64,000 nucleotides of DNA from Microterricola viridarii (GCF_900104895.1 NZ_LT629742.1:620001-684000); one strand, 5' to 3'. Shown: positions 8,070 through 17,565, counted from the stretch's first letter. Notes: a model not told the origin generated them from the letters alone. Translations and numbers: made by a program.

Positions 8070-9037
8070 CGTTGACCACCTCGCCGCCCGCAGAGCTGAC
8101 CGAGCCTGCCCAGACCCGCCGCACCGGCGGGGGCTCCGGCGCGCGCCGGAGCGGCGCCCCGCGCGGCGCCCGGGAACTGCAGGTGTGGGCATACGGCGCG
8201 CTCGGCCTGGCCGCGATCGTGATCGTCTGGGAGCTCTACAAGCTGCTCGCCCCCGCCGACGGCGTCGTGATCGGCGGGCTCCGGGTTCTGCCGCGCACCA
8301 CCGACCTGGCCATGCCGCACATCTGGGACATGCTCGCCCGGCTGTTCGAGCCGGTCACCCGGGCCGAGGGGGCTGCGCCGCTCTGGGCCGCCGTCGGCGC
8401 CGGCGCGCTCGTCACGCTCGGCATCGCCGCGGTCGGCTGGCTGGTCGGCCTCGTCGTCGGCGTCGGGCTCGCACTGGTGATGCTGCGCTGGCGACTGGCC
8501 GAGTGGGGCCTGCTGCCCTGGATCATCCTCAGCCAGACCGTTCCGCTCATCGCCTTCGCGCCGATCGTGCGCAGCTGGGGCTCCAAGATCCAGATCGGCG
8601 GCTTCGAGTGGGCAGACTGGATGTCGGTCGCCCTCATCGCCAGCTACCTCGCCTTCTTCCCGATCGCGATCGGCGCGCTGCGCGGCCTGCAGTCGCCGGA
8701 CGTGATCCACACGGAGCTGATGCGCAGCTACGGCATCGGCTGGTGGCGCACCCTCGTCAAGCTGCGCGTGCCGGCATCCGTGCCCTACCTGCTGCCGGCG
8801 CTGCGCCTCGGCGCGGCCAACGCCGTCATCGGCGCCGTCGTCGCCGAGGTGTCGACGGGCCTGCAGGGCGGCCTCGGCCGCATCCTCATCCAGTACGCCG
8901 GCCAGGCCAGCGGCGACCCGGCCAAGGCCTGGGGCCCGATCTTCGGCGCCATCGTGCTCGGCCTCGTCGTGGCGGGCTCGATCGCCCTGCTCGGCGTCTT
9001 CCTCAAGAACTACCGACGCGTGGAGGTCAACGCATGA
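8066..9037 (+). CDS. ABC transporter permease, NMT1/SsuC/ThiX type (first of two)
   Basis: Membrane permease of 323 residues with an Arg/Gly-rich N-terminus and about six hydrophobic segments. The BPD_transp_1 EAA-type loop is ELMRSYGIGWWRTLVKLRVPASVPYLLPALR near residues 220-250. The start ATG 8066 overlaps the preceding TGA; longer open frames upstream are chance extension through the LLM gene. It pairs with the second permease at 9918 and the ATPase between them. It likely imports a pyrimidine, hydantoin or related precursor for the enzymes of the same operon (inference from context). Confidence 0.88.
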   Translation: MTLTTSPPAELTEPAQTRRTGGGSGARRSGAPRGARELQVWAYGALGLAAIVIVWELYKLLAPADGVVIGGLRVLPRTTDLAMPHIWDMLARLFEPVTRAEGAAPLWAAVGAGALVTLGIAAVGWLVGLVVGVGLALVMLRWRLAEWGLLPWIILSQTVPLIAFAPIVRSWGSKIQIGGFEWADWMSVALIASYLAFFPIAIGALRGLQSPDVIHTELMRSYGIGWWRTLVKLRVPASVPYLLPALRLGAANAVIGAVVAEVSTGLQGGLGRILIQYAGQASGDPAKAWGPIFGAIVLGLVVAGSIALLGVFLKNYRRVEVNA

Positions 9038-9918
9038 ACCAGGCTCAGCACGGCGCACCGTCTCAGACAACCGCCGACGCCGTCACCGTGACCGGCGTCG
9101 ACAAGACCTTCGACACCCGGAGCGGACAGGTGCACGCGCTGCAGGGCATCAACCTCACCGTCAAGGCCGGCGAGTTCGTGTCGCTGATCGGGCCGAGCGG
9201 GTGCGGCAAGTCCACCCTCATGCGCATCATCGCCGATCTCGACCAGCCCACCGCGGGGAGCGTCGCCGTCTTCGGCAAGAGCGCGGGCCAGGCGCGCCTC
9301 GACCAGGACTACGGCATCGCCTTCCAGCAGGCCGGCCTGCTGCCCTGGCGCACGGTCGCCGCCAACGTCGGCCTGCCGCTCGAGCTGCACGGGGTCGGCA
9401 GCGCCGCCCGCGCGGCCCGGGTGGCCGAGCTGCTGAGCATGGTCGGGCTCACCGAGTTCGCCGACCGCTACCCGGACCAGCTCTCGGGCGGCATGCAGCA
9501 GCGCGTCGCCATCGCCCGTTCGCTGGCGGAGAGCCCGAGCCTGTTGCTCATGGACGAGCCGTTCGGCGCGCTCGACGAGATGACCAGGGAGCGGATGCAG
9601 ACGGAGCTCGTGCGCATCTGCGCCGAGACCCAGGCCGCCGTCGTGTTCGTCACCCACTCCATCCCGGAGGCCGTCTACCTCTCCGACCGCGTGGTCGTCA
9701 TGTCGGCCCGCCCCGGCCGGATCCAGGAGATCGTGCCGATGCGCCTGGACGGCGAGCGCACCGAGTCCCTCCGCGAGGACACCCGCTACTTCGAGATGAT
9801 CACCGCGGTGCGCGAGGCGCTGCACGGCGGCAACCCGGGCGGCGGCATCGCCACGGGTGGCCTGGCCACCGGCGCCGTCGCGGCCTCCGCGCCCGTGCGC
9901 GGGGCGGAGACGCGCTGA
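9034..9918 (+). CDS. ABC transporter ATP-binding protein, nitrate/sulfonate/thiamine-precursor type
   Basis: Cytoplasmic ATPase of 294 residues. Walker A is GPSGCGKST (53-61), Q-loop AFQQAGLLPWRTV, signature LSGGMQQR, Walker B LLLMDEPFGALDE, and the switch histidine is in FVTHSIPEA. The short C-terminal tail is Gly/Ala-rich and variable. Both ends overlap neighbours (ATGA with the first permease, TGATG with the second), showing a tightly coupled transport operon. The sequence type is the SsuB/TauB/ThiZ clade. Confidence 0.92.
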   Translation: MNQAQHGAPSQTTADAVTVTGVDKTFDTRSGQVHALQGINLTVKAGEFVSLIGPSGCGKSTLMRIIADLDQPTAGSVAVFGKSAGQARLDQDYGIAFQQAGLLPWRTVAANVGLPLELHGVGSAARAARVAELLSMVGLTEFADRYPDQLSGGMQQRVAIARSLAESPSLLLMDEPFGALDEMTRERMQTELVRICAETQAAVVFVTHSIPEAVYLSDRVVVMSARPGRIQEIVPMRLDGERTESLREDTRYFEMITAVREALHGGNPGGGIATGGLATGAVAASAPVRGAETR

Positions 9919-10739
9919 TGAGCACGGCTGCGGTATCGAGACGGGGCGCGGCCCCCGGCCGGAAGCCGATGAGCGCGCGCACCGAGTCGTGGCTGCGCAT
10001 CATCGCGCCCGTCGCGGTCGGCGCGATCGTGCTCGGCGGCTGGCAGTTCCTGGTGACCGTGGTCGGCGTCAGCGAGTACCTGCTGCCGAGCCCGGCATCC
10101 ATCGCCACCCAGTTCGTCGACTACCTGCCCTCGATCCTCTCCGCCATGTACATCACCGGCATGAACGCGCTGATCGGACTGCTCGTCGGCTCCATCCTCG
10201 GCATCGGCCTGGCGGCACTCGCCGCGAACTCGCGGCTGGTCGACGGCATGAGCGCGCCGATCGTCGCCTCGATCGCCGTCATCCCGATCGTGGCCCTGGC
10301 CCCGGTGCTGAACTCGATGTTCGGCGCGGACAGCCAGTTCAGCCGGCAGGCCATCGCGGCGCTGGCCACCTTCGTGCCCGTGTTCATCAACACGCTGCGC
10401 GGGTTCCGGCAGACCCGGGCCGTGCACCGCGACCTGATGCGGGTCTACGCGGCCAGCCCCGGCCAGGTGCTGCGCACCGTGACGCTGCCGACGGCGAAGC
10501 CGTTCATCTTCACCGGCATCCGGATCGCCTCCTCGCTGGCCGTGATCTCGGCCCTCGTCGCCGAGTACTTCGGCGGACCGCGCGGCGGCCTGGGCGGCCT
10601 CATCTCGACCTCGGCCGCGTCCAGCGCCTACGCCAGGGCGTGGGCCTACGTCGTCGCATCCATCGTGCTCGGCCTCCTCTTCTACGTCGCGACGCTCGCG
10701 CTCGAACGCCTCGCCAACCGGCGCGGGGGTGGTTCGTAG
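9918..10739 (+). CDS. ABC transporter permease, NMT1/SsuC/ThiX type (second of two)
   Basis: Membrane permease of 273 residues, shorter than and different from the first one, so the transporter is probably a heterodimer. The coupling loop reads DLMRVYAASPGQVLRTVTLP followed by AKPFIFTGIRIA. Ends with a basic tail (LANRRGGGS). The start ATG 9918 overlaps the ATPase stop codon. A 119-bp gap with a short tandem repeat separates it from the binding-protein gene. Confidence 0.88.
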   Translation: MSTAAVSRRGAAPGRKPMSARTESWLRIIAPVAVGAIVLGGWQFLVTVVGVSEYLLPSPASIATQFVDYLPSILSAMYITGMNALIGLLVGSILGIGLAALAANSRLVDGMSAPIVASIAVIPIVALAPVLNSMFGADSQFSRQAIAALATFVPVFINTLRGFRQTRAVHRDLMRVYAASPGQVLRTVTLPTAKPFIFTGIRIASSLAVISALVAEYFGGPRGGLGGLISTSAASSAYARAWAYVVASIVLGLLFYVATLALERLANRRGGGS

Positions 10740-10791
10740 CCCACACACTCCCCGGGCCCGACGGGCCAGGGGCAGGCAACACCAGGCAACT

Positions 10792-10821
10792 CAACACAAC
10801 GCACGGCAACACAACGCACGG
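10792..10821 (+). repeat. 15-bp tandem repeat upstream of the binding-protein gene
   Basis: CAACACAACGCACGG occurs twice head to tail (10792-10806, 10807-10821), followed by a partial third unit CAACACAGG. It is an unstructured A/C-rich leader between the second permease and the lipoprotein gene. Probably a slippage product. Confidence 0.8.
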
Positions 10822-10858
10822 CAACACAGGCACCACTGAGAGCAGGGAAAGGACTGAA

Positions 10859-12028
10859 ATGAAACACAGCACACGTCGCCTCGCGACACTGGGCGCGCTC
10901 ACACTGTCGGCAGCGCTCGTACTCTCCGCTTGTTCCGGTTCTGGCGACACCTCCGGAGGTTCGGGTGGCTCGACCGATGGCGCTGGCGGCGGCGACGCCA
11001 CCACCGCGGTCAAGCTCCAGCTGCAGTGGCTGCCGCAGGGCCAGTTCGCCGGCTACTTCGCCGCCGCCGAGCAGGGCTACTTCGCCGATGAGGGCCTGGA
11101 CGTCGAGATCATCCCGTCCGGCGGCGACATCGTGCCGCAGGACGCCCTCGCCAACGGCGACGTCGACTACGCGATCGCCTGGGTGCCGAAGGCGCTCGGC
11201 TCGGTCGAGGCCGGCGCCAACATCACCGACATCGCGCAGATCTTCCAGCGCTCCGGCACCCTGCAGGTGTCGTGGGCGGATTCCGGCATCGACTCGGTCG
11301 CCGACTTCGAGGGCAAGAAGATCGGCTCCTGGGGCTTCGGCAACGAGTGGGAGATCTTCGCGGCCATGGCCGAGGAGGGCCTGGACTCCTCCACCGTGCA
11401 GATCATCACGCAGGACTTCAACATGAACGCCTTCCTGCAGGGTGACATCGACGCCGCGCAGGCGATGACCTACAACGAGTACGCGCAGCTGCTCGAGGCC
11501 GTCAACCCCGAGACCGGCAAGCAGTACACGGATGCCGACTTCAACGTGATCAGCTACCAGGACACGGTCGGCGCCATGCTGCAGGACGCGATCTGGGCCG
11601 ACACCGCCCGGCTCGAGAGCGACACCGCCTACCAGGACACCACGGTCAAATTCCTCAAGGCCGTCGTCAAGGGGTGGATCTACGCGGCGGAGAACCCGGA
11701 GGAGGCCTCGGCGATCACCATCGCGGCAGGGTCCAACTGGGGCCCCAGCCACGAGCTGTGGATGGTCAACGAGACCAACAAGCTGATCTGGCCGGCACCG
11801 GAGGGCATCGGCGTGATCGACGAGGCCGCCTGGGACGCCACCGTCAAGGGTGCCCTCTCGGCCGTCAACGAGACCGGGGCCTCCCCGATCACGAAGGAGC
11901 CGCCGGCATCCGCCTGGTCCAACGACTGGATCACCAAAGCACTCGACGAACTCAAAGCTGAGGGAGTCGATGTGACGGGCGAGAGTTTCACGCCCATCAC
12001 CGTCACCCTCGCCGAGGGCGGCAACTAA
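10859..12028 (+). CDS. ABC transporter substrate-binding lipoprotein, NMT1/THI5-like
   Basis: Secreted lipoprotein of 389 residues. The signal peptide ends LVLSAC with lipidated C25, followed by a Ser/Gly linker. The mature part begins KLQLQWLPQGQFAGYFAA and continues EQGYFADEGLDVEIIPSGG, the hallmark of ThiY/NMT1-type binders of pyrimidine-like ligands. GSWGFGNEWEIFAAM and AWSNDWITKALDEL are later landmarks. AAAGGACTGAA precedes the ATG. It completes the importer begun at 8066. The ThiY-like fold plus the enzyme neighbours suggest a pyrimidine or cyclic ureide ligand rather than nitrate or sulfonate; this is inference. Confidence 0.88.
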   Translation: MKHSTRRLATLGALTLSAALVLSACSGSGDTSGGSGGSTDGAGGGDATTAVKLQLQWLPQGQFAGYFAAAEQGYFADEGLDVEIIPSGGDIVPQDALANGDVDYAIAWVPKALGSVEAGANITDIAQIFQRSGTLQVSWADSGIDSVADFEGKKIGSWGFGNEWEIFAAMAEEGLDSSTVQIITQDFNMNAFLQGDIDAAQAMTYNEYAQLLEAVNPETGKQYTDADFNVISYQDTVGAMLQDAIWADTARLESDTAYQDTTVKFLKAVVKGWIYAAENPEEASAITIAAGSNWGPSHELWMVNETNKLIWPAPEGIGVIDEAAWDATVKGALSAVNETGASPITKEPPASAWSNDWITKALDELKAEGVDVTGESFTPITVTLAEGGN

Positions 12029-12035
12029 AACCGGA

Positions 12036-12073
12036 TCCGACAGGCCCAGCCACCGCCGGCTGGGCCTGTCGGA
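12036..12073. terminator. 16-bp perfect hairpin after the transporter genes
   Basis: TCCGACAGGCCCAGCC (12036-12051) pairs perfectly with GGCTGGGCCTGTCGGA (12058-12073) around ACCGCC. No T-tract follows, so it may attenuate rather than stop transcription into the aminotransferase gene 33 bp on. Confidence 0.75.
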
Positions 12074-12106
12074 GCCATTCACTGCACCATCGAAAGGCAG
12101 CAACAC

Positions 12107-13429
12107 ATGCTCGAAACATCCAACCCCGATCTCGACGCCATCACGGCCGAGCTCGATCAGCGCCACGTCTTCCACTCGTGGTCGGCGCAGGCCGCTCTCG
12201 CGCCGTTCGTGATTGCAGGCGGCAGGGGGTCGCGGGTCTGGAACCATGAAGGGACCAGCTACCTCGACTTCTCGAGCCAGCTGGTGAATGTCAACATCGG
12301 GCACCAGCACCCCGCGGTCATCTCCGCCATCCAGGAGCAGGCCAGCCTGCTCGCCACCGTCGCCCCCGCGACCGCCAACCTGGCCCGCGGCGAGGCCGCC
12401 AAGCGCATCGCCGATCGTGCACCGGAGGGCTTCAACAGGGTCTTCTTCACCAACGGCGGGGCGGATGCCAACGAGAACGCGATCCGCATGGCACGCCAGT
12501 TCACCGGCCGCGACAAGGTGCTCAGCACCTACCGCTCGTACCACGGCAACACCGGCTCTGCCGTCGTCGCCACCGGCGACTGGCGCCGCATCCCCAACGA
12601 GTACGCCACCGGCCACGTGCACTTCTTCGGCCCCTACGCCTACCGCAGCGACTTCTGGTCGAGCACGCCGGAGCAGGAGGCGGAGCGTGCCCTGCGCCAC
12701 CTCGAGCGGGTCATCCTGAGCGAGGGACCGTCGTCGATCGCGGCGATCCTGCTGGAGACCATCCCCGGCACGGCCGGCGTGCTGCTGCCGCCGCCCGGCT
12801 ACCTGGCCGGCGTGCGCGAGCTCGCCACCCGCCACGGCATCCTGCTCATCCTCGACGAGGTCATGTGCGGCTTCGGCCGCACCGGCCGCTGGTTCGCCTT
12901 CGACGGCTACGACGTCGTCCCCGACCTGATCACCTTCGCCAAGGGCGTCAACTCCGGCTACGTCCCGGTCGGTGGCGTCGTCATCAGCGACCCGATCGCC
13001 GACTTCTTCAACGACCGGGTGTTCCCCGGCGGCCTCACCTACAGCGGCCACCCGCTAGCGATGGCCTCGATCGTCGCCGCCCTCGACACGATGGCCTCAG
13101 AGGGCATCGTCGAGAACGCGGCAGCCGTCGGTCGCGAGCACATCGGCCCCGGCCTGGCCGCCCTGGCCGAGAAGCACGACATCATCGGCGAGGTGCGCGG
13201 CGAGGGCGTCTTCTGGGCCGTCGAGCTCGTCGCCGACCGCGCCACCCGCGAGCCGGTCAGCGCCGCCGTGATGGGCCGCATCAAGAAGGAGCTCGTCGCG
13301 CGCGGCCTGCTGCCCTTCCTGGCCGAGAACCGCATCCACGTCGTGCCGCCGTGCGTCGTCACGCCGGACGAGGTCGCCGAGGCGATGGCCATCTACGACG
13401 AGGTGCTCTCCCTCGACCTGCTCGGCTAA
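12107..13429 (+). CDS. Class III PLP aminotransferase, probable beta-alanine (omega-amino acid) transaminase
   Basis: Cytoplasmic enzyme of 440 residues. The class III hallmarks are present: GGADANENAIRMAR (118-131), YHGNTG, D250-E251 in LILDEVMCGFGRTGRW, and PLP lysine K279 in LITFAKGVNSGY. A GAAAGG site precedes the ATG. The expected role is transfer of the amino group of beta-alanine (or 3-aminoisobutyrate) to pyruvate or 2-oxoglutarate, giving malonate (or methylmalonate) semialdehyde for the dehydrogenase encoded next. That is the PydD step. The substrate follows from its position between ureidopropionase and semialdehyde dehydrogenase genes; 4-aminobutyrate or taurine transaminase are alternatives. 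Confidence 0.88.
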   Translation: MLETSNPDLDAITAELDQRHVFHSWSAQAALAPFVIAGGRGSRVWNHEGTSYLDFSSQLVNVNIGHQHPAVISAIQEQASLLATVAPATANLARGEAAKRIADRAPEGFNRVFFTNGGADANENAIRMARQFTGRDKVLSTYRSYHGNTGSAVVATGDWRRIPNEYATGHVHFFGPYAYRSDFWSSTPEQEAERALRHLERVILSEGPSSIAAILLETIPGTAGVLLPPPGYLAGVRELATRHGILLILDEVMCGFGRTGRWFAFDGYDVVPDLITFAKGVNSGYVPVGGVVISDPIADFFNDRVFPGGLTYSGHPLAMASIVAALDTMASEGIVENAAAVGREHIGPGLAALAEKHDIIGEVRGEGVFWAVELVADRATREPVSAAVMGRIKKELVARGLLPFLAENRIHVVPPCVVTPDEVAEAMAIYDEVLSLDLLG

Positions 13430-13475
13430 CGCCCCGCACCACAGATTTTCACCAGAAAAGAATAGGAACACCGCA

Positions 13476-14975
13476 ATGTCCGAAATCCCCACCGTCCAGC
13501 ACTGGGTCAATGGCGCACCCGCAGCCGGAACCTCCACGCGCACCGCACCCGTCTTCAACCCGGCCCGCGGCGTCGCAGAGAAGAACGTGCTGATGGCCAG
13601 CACCGCCGACGTCGACACCGTGGTCGCGGCAGCCAAGGCCGCCCTCCCGGCCTGGCGCGACATGTCGATCGCCAAGCGCCAGAACATCATGTTCAACTTC
13701 CGCGAGCTGCTGCACAAGCGCACCCCCGAGCTGGCCGCGATCCTCACCAACGAGCACGGCAAGGTGCTCTCGGATGCCGCAGGCGAGATCGCCCGCGGCC
13801 TCGAGGTCGTCGAGTACGCCTGCAGCATGCCGACCCTGATGAAGGGCGACTACTCCGAGAACGTCTCCACCGGCGTCGACGTGTACTCGCTCAAGCAGCC
13901 GGTCGGCGTCGTCGGCATCATCAGCCCGTTCAACTTCCCCGCGATGGTGCCGCTCTGGTTCTTCCCGCTGGCCATCGCCGCCGGCAACACGGTCGTGCTG
14001 AAGCCCTCGGAGAAGGACCCGTCCGCGGCCAACTTCATGGCGCAGATGCTCAAGGACGCCGGCCTGCCCGACGGCGTCTTCAACGTCGTGCACGGCGACA
14101 AGGAGGCCGTCGACGCCCTCCTCGTCAACCCGGATGTCGGCTCGATCTCCTTCGTCGGCTCGACCCCCATCGCCAAGTACATCTACGAGACGGCCAGCGC
14201 CCACGGCAAGCGCGTGCAGGCCCTCGGCGGCGCGAAGAACCACATGCTGGTGCTTCCGGATGCCGACCTCGACCTGGCCGCCGATGCCGCCGTCAACGCG
14301 GGCTTCGGCTCGGCCGGTGAGCGCTGCATGGCGATCAGCGTGATCCTCGCCGTCGACGCTGTCGCCGACGAGCTGATCGCCAAGATCAGCGAGCGCATGG
14401 CGACGCTGAAGACCGGTGACGGAACCCGCGGCTGCGACATGGGCCCGCTCATCACCGAGGTGCACCGCGACAAGGTGTCCGGCTACATCGACATCGCCGC
14501 GGCCGACGGCGCGACCGTCGTCGTGGACGGCCGCGGCATCGAGGTCGACGGCGACGCCGACGGCTTCTGGCTCGGCCCGACCCTGCTCGACCGGGTGCCG
14601 CTCAGCTCCGCCGCCTACACCGACGAGATCTTCGGCCCGGTGCTGTCGATCGTGCGCGTCGAGGGCTACGAACAGGGCCTCGACATCATCAACTCGAGCC
14701 AGTACGGCAACGGAACCGCCATCTTCACCAACGACGGTGGTGCAGCCCGGCGCTTCCAGAACGAGGTGACCGTCGGCATGATCGGCATCAACGTGCCGAT
14801 CCCCGTGCCGGTGGCCTACCACTCCTTCGGCGGCTGGAAGAACTCGGCCTTCGGTGACGCGAAGGCGTACGGCCCGGCCGGCATCGCCTTCTTCACCCGC
14901 GAGAAGGCCGTCACCTCGCGCTGGCTCGACCCGAGCCACGGCGGCCTGAACCTGGGCTTCCCGCAGAACCACTAG
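13476..14975 (+). CDS. mmsA: CoA-acylating methylmalonate-semialdehyde dehydrogenase
   Basis: Cytoplasmic aldehyde dehydrogenase of 499 residues, the standard MmsA/IolA length. It shows SPFNFPAMVPLWFFP (150-164), LKPSEKDP, and catalytic C284 in the family-specific GSAGERCMAIS. It converts methylmalonate or malonate semialdehyde with CoA and NAD to propionyl-CoA or acetyl-CoA plus CO2. AGGAA lies upstream of the ATG. As the last gene of the run it completes dihydropyrimidine to acyl-CoA conversion (PydE-type step); elsewhere MmsA serves valine or inositol breakdown. The match of motif and context is strong. Confidence 0.93.
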   Translation: MSEIPTVQHWVNGAPAAGTSTRTAPVFNPARGVAEKNVLMASTADVDTVVAAAKAALPAWRDMSIAKRQNIMFNFRELLHKRTPELAAILTNEHGKVLSDAAGEIARGLEVVEYACSMPTLMKGDYSENVSTGVDVYSLKQPVGVVGIISPFNFPAMVPLWFFPLAIAAGNTVVLKPSEKDPSAANFMAQMLKDAGLPDGVFNVVHGDKEAVDALLVNPDVGSISFVGSTPIAKYIYETASAHGKRVQALGGAKNHMLVLPDADLDLAADAAVNAGFGSAGERCMAISVILAVDAVADELIAKISERMATLKTGDGTRGCDMGPLITEVHRDKVSGYIDIAAADGATVVVDGRGIEVDGDADGFWLGPTLLDRVPLSSAAYTDEIFGPVLSIVRVEGYEQGLDIINSSQYGNGTAIFTNDGGAARRFQNEVTVGMIGINVPIPVPVAYHSFGGWKNSAFGDAKAYGPAGIAFFTREKAVTSRWLDPSHGGLNLGFPQNH

Positions 14976-14987
14976 GGAATCCTGCGT

Positions 14988-15023
14988 GAGGGGCTCCTCC
15001 GGCATCCGCCGGGGGAGCTCCTC
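14988..15023 (+). terminator. Probable terminator of the catabolic operon
   Basis: GAGGGGCTCCTCCGGC (14988-15003) and GCCGGGGGAGCTCCTC (15008-15023) form a 16-bp stem with two G-U pairs and a 4-nt loop, followed by TCTCGTT. It sits 13 bp after the mmsA stop. Confidence 0.75.
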
Positions 15024-15178
15024 TCTCGTTGGCGCGGTTGCCAGCCGGCGGGCAACCGCGAGTGCTCTCGACTTCGCCGCCGTGCACTGCCAGACTGGCT
15101 CGAAGACGGGTCGACCACGTGTCGGGGGATGCCGCAGCGTGGCGGCAACGGTGCGGGCGCCCCGGAGGGGGAGCCGCA

Positions 15179-17530
15179 ATGACAGTCGACGACAACCGCA
15201 CAGCCGCATCGGTGAAGGCGAAGGCGCCGCTCCCGGCGGCGCCGATTCTCCCCTTCCCGCCGAAACCAAGCGGCAGCGTCGCAGGCATCACCATGCAACA
15301 GTCGACGTACTCACCGCTGCCCCATCGGCAGTCGCTGCCCGACGATGCGCCGAACATTCTGATCGTCTTGATCGATGACGCCGGGCCCGGCCTTCCGTCG
15401 GCGTTCGGCGGCGAGGTGAACACGCCGACGCTGGAGCGCGTGCACGGCGCCGGCATCGGGTTCAACCGCTTCCACACCACCGCGATGTGCTCACCGACTC
15501 GGGCGTCGCTGCTCACCGGCCGCAACCACCACCGTGTCGGCGCAGGTCAGATCGCCGAGTTCGCCAATGACTGGGACGGCTACTCCGGTCTCATTCCCCG
15601 CGACGCTGCGACACTGCCGGAGATCCTGAAGCACTATGGCTACGCCACCAGCGCCTTCGGCAAGTGGCACAACACCCCGACCACCGAGACCTCGGCGGCC
15701 GGGCCATACGACAACTGGCCGACCGGCCTCGGATTCGAGTACTTCTACGGTTTCCTCGCCGGGGAGGCTTCGCAGTACGAGCCCAACCTCGTGCGCAACA
15801 CCACGAGCGTTCTGCCGCCGAAGAGCGCGGAAGAGGGCTATCACCTCTCTGAGGACCTCGCCGATGACGCCATCTCGTGGCTGCGACGCCACAAGACGCT
15901 TCGTCAGGACTCGCCGTTCATGATGTATTGGGCCAGCGGGGCCATCCACGGCCCACACCACGTGCCGAAGGAGTGGGCGGACAAGTACGCAGGCAAGTTC
16001 GACGATGGCTGGGATGCCTATCGCGAACGCGTGCACACACGGGCGATCGAGAAGGGCTGGATTCCCGCGGACACCGTGCTGACCGAGCGCGACGAGGCGC
16101 TCGATGCGTGGGACGCCATCCCCGAGGACGAGAAGCCGTTCCAGCGCCGCCTGATGGAGGTGGCAGCAGGCTTCGCCGAGCACGTCGACCACCAGGTTGG
16201 GCGGCTGCTCGACGAGGTGGACGCCCTGGGCTTCGGCGACAACACGCTCGTGCTCTACATCTGGGGCGACAACGGTTCATCGGCCGAGGGACAGGGCGGC
16301 ACCATCAGCGAGCTGCTGGCGCAGAACGGCATCCCGTCCACGGCGAGGCAGCACATCGATGTGCTCGACCAGCTCGGCGGGCTCGACGTGCTCGGCAGCC
16401 CCGCCACCGACAACATGTACCACGCAGCGTGGGCCTGGGCCGGCTCGACTCCCTACAAGGGAATGAAGCTGCTCGCCTCGCATCTGGGCGGAACGCGCAA
16501 CCCGATGGCGATCAGCTGGCCGGCGCGCATCGCCCCCGATGACCGGGTGCGGAGCCAGTTCCACCACTGCAACGACGTGATGCCGACCATCCTCGAGATC
16601 GTCGGGATCACCGCGCCGCAGATCGTGAACGGCGTCACGCAGAAGGCCATCGACGGCACGAGCTTCGCCTATGCGATCGACGATCCGGATGCCGACGGTC
16701 AACTGCACACCCAGTACTTCGAGATCATGGGCAGCCGCTCGATCTACAACGACGGCTGGATGGCCAGCGCCCGCGGCCCGCGGCTGCCCTGGGTGCCGGG
16801 GCTGCCGCCGGGAATCCGGACGTGGACGCCGGAGGAAGACGTCTGGGAGCTCTACGACCTCGAGAACGACTGGTCGCAGTCGCGAGATGTGGCGAGTGAA
16901 CACCCCGAGCGGCTCAAGCAGCTCCAAGACCTCTTCTTGGTGGAGTCGACGAAGAACGACGCGCTCCCCATCGGCGGCGGCCTCTGGGTGATGGTGCTGC
17001 ACCCGGAAGACAGGCCGCAGCCGCATTACACGGAGTGGGAGATGTTTGACAGCACACTCCGCGTGCCGGAGAGCGCGGCGCCGACACTGGGCAACCGCTC
17101 CAACGTCGTGACCATTGAGGCGACGCTGCCCGAGCGCGCATCCGGAGTGCTCTACAAACTGGGCGGCGGTGCCGGCGGGCTGACGCTCTTCCTGGACGAG
17201 GGCGTCTTGCGCTTCGAGTACAACCTCTTCATGATGAACCGCACCAAGATCGCATCCGAGGTGGCGCTCCCCGCCGGCCCCGTGCGCATCACGGTGACGA
17301 CGGTGCGGCACAGTGCTGCGCCAGACTCCGGCCTGGACATCGAGCTGCGCGTCGACGGCGAGGTCGTCGGTTTCGGCGTGGTGCCGTTGTTGGCCGGTAT
17401 CGGCTTCACCGCCAACGATGGCCTCGACATCGGCCGGGCCCTGGGGTCGCCGGTGTCATTGGATTACCGTGATCGCGCCCCGTTCCCGTTCACCGGCAGC
17501 CTGGAACGCGTGCACATCGCCTACTCCTGA
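15179..17530 (+). CDS. Type I sulfatase (arylsulfatase family)
   Basis: Alkaline-phosphatase-fold sulfatase of 783 residues, matching the large AtsA-type arylsulfatases. The start ATG 15179 follows GGAGGGGGAG; the open frame upstream has no site. Metal residues sit in ILIVLIDDAGPG (D66, D67). The formylglycine cassette is CSPTRASLLTGR with C104, so an FGE maturase (not in this window) is needed. No signal peptide is seen, implying a cytoplasmic enzyme. The last 150 residues look like a beta-sandwich extension. It cleaves sulfate esters; the substrate is unknown. It stands alone between the pyrimidine cluster and a convergent oxidoreductase gene. Confidence 0.9.
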   Translation: MTVDDNRTAASVKAKAPLPAAPILPFPPKPSGSVAGITMQQSTYSPLPHRQSLPDDAPNILIVLIDDAGPGLPSAFGGEVNTPTLERVHGAGIGFNRFHTTAMCSPTRASLLTGRNHHRVGAGQIAEFANDWDGYSGLIPRDAATLPEILKHYGYATSAFGKWHNTPTTETSAAGPYDNWPTGLGFEYFYGFLAGEASQYEPNLVRNTTSVLPPKSAEEGYHLSEDLADDAISWLRRHKTLRQDSPFMMYWASGAIHGPHHVPKEWADKYAGKFDDGWDAYRERVHTRAIEKGWIPADTVLTERDEALDAWDAIPEDEKPFQRRLMEVAAGFAEHVDHQVGRLLDEVDALGFGDNTLVLYIWGDNGSSAEGQGGTISELLAQNGIPSTARQHIDVLDQLGGLDVLGSPATDNMYHAAWAWAGSTPYKGMKLLASHLGGTRNPMAISWPARIAPDDRVRSQFHHCNDVMPTILEIVGITAPQIVNGVTQKAIDGTSFAYAIDDPDADGQLHTQYFEIMGSRSIYNDGWMASARGPRLPWVPGLPPGIRTWTPEEDVWELYDLENDWSQSRDVASEHPERLKQLQDLFLVESTKNDALPIGGGLWVMVLHPEDRPQPHYTEWEMFDSTLRVPESAAPTLGNRSNVVTIEATLPERASGVLYKLGGGAGGLTLFLDEGVLRFEYNLFMMNRTKIASEVALPAGPVRITVTTVRHSAAPDSGLDIELRVDGEVVGFGVVPLLAGIGFTANDGLDIGRALGSPVSLDYRDRAPFPFTGSLERVHIAYS

Positions 17531-17565
17531 CGCTGCGCGCGCCGCCTGCGCGCCGCACCCGTCAT

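Noticed and set aside
14911-15525. Long minus-strand open frame opposite the mmsA/sulfatase junction
   Set aside because: Composition is typical of an antisense shadow in high-GC DNA and it covers the start of a clearly recognisable sulfatase.
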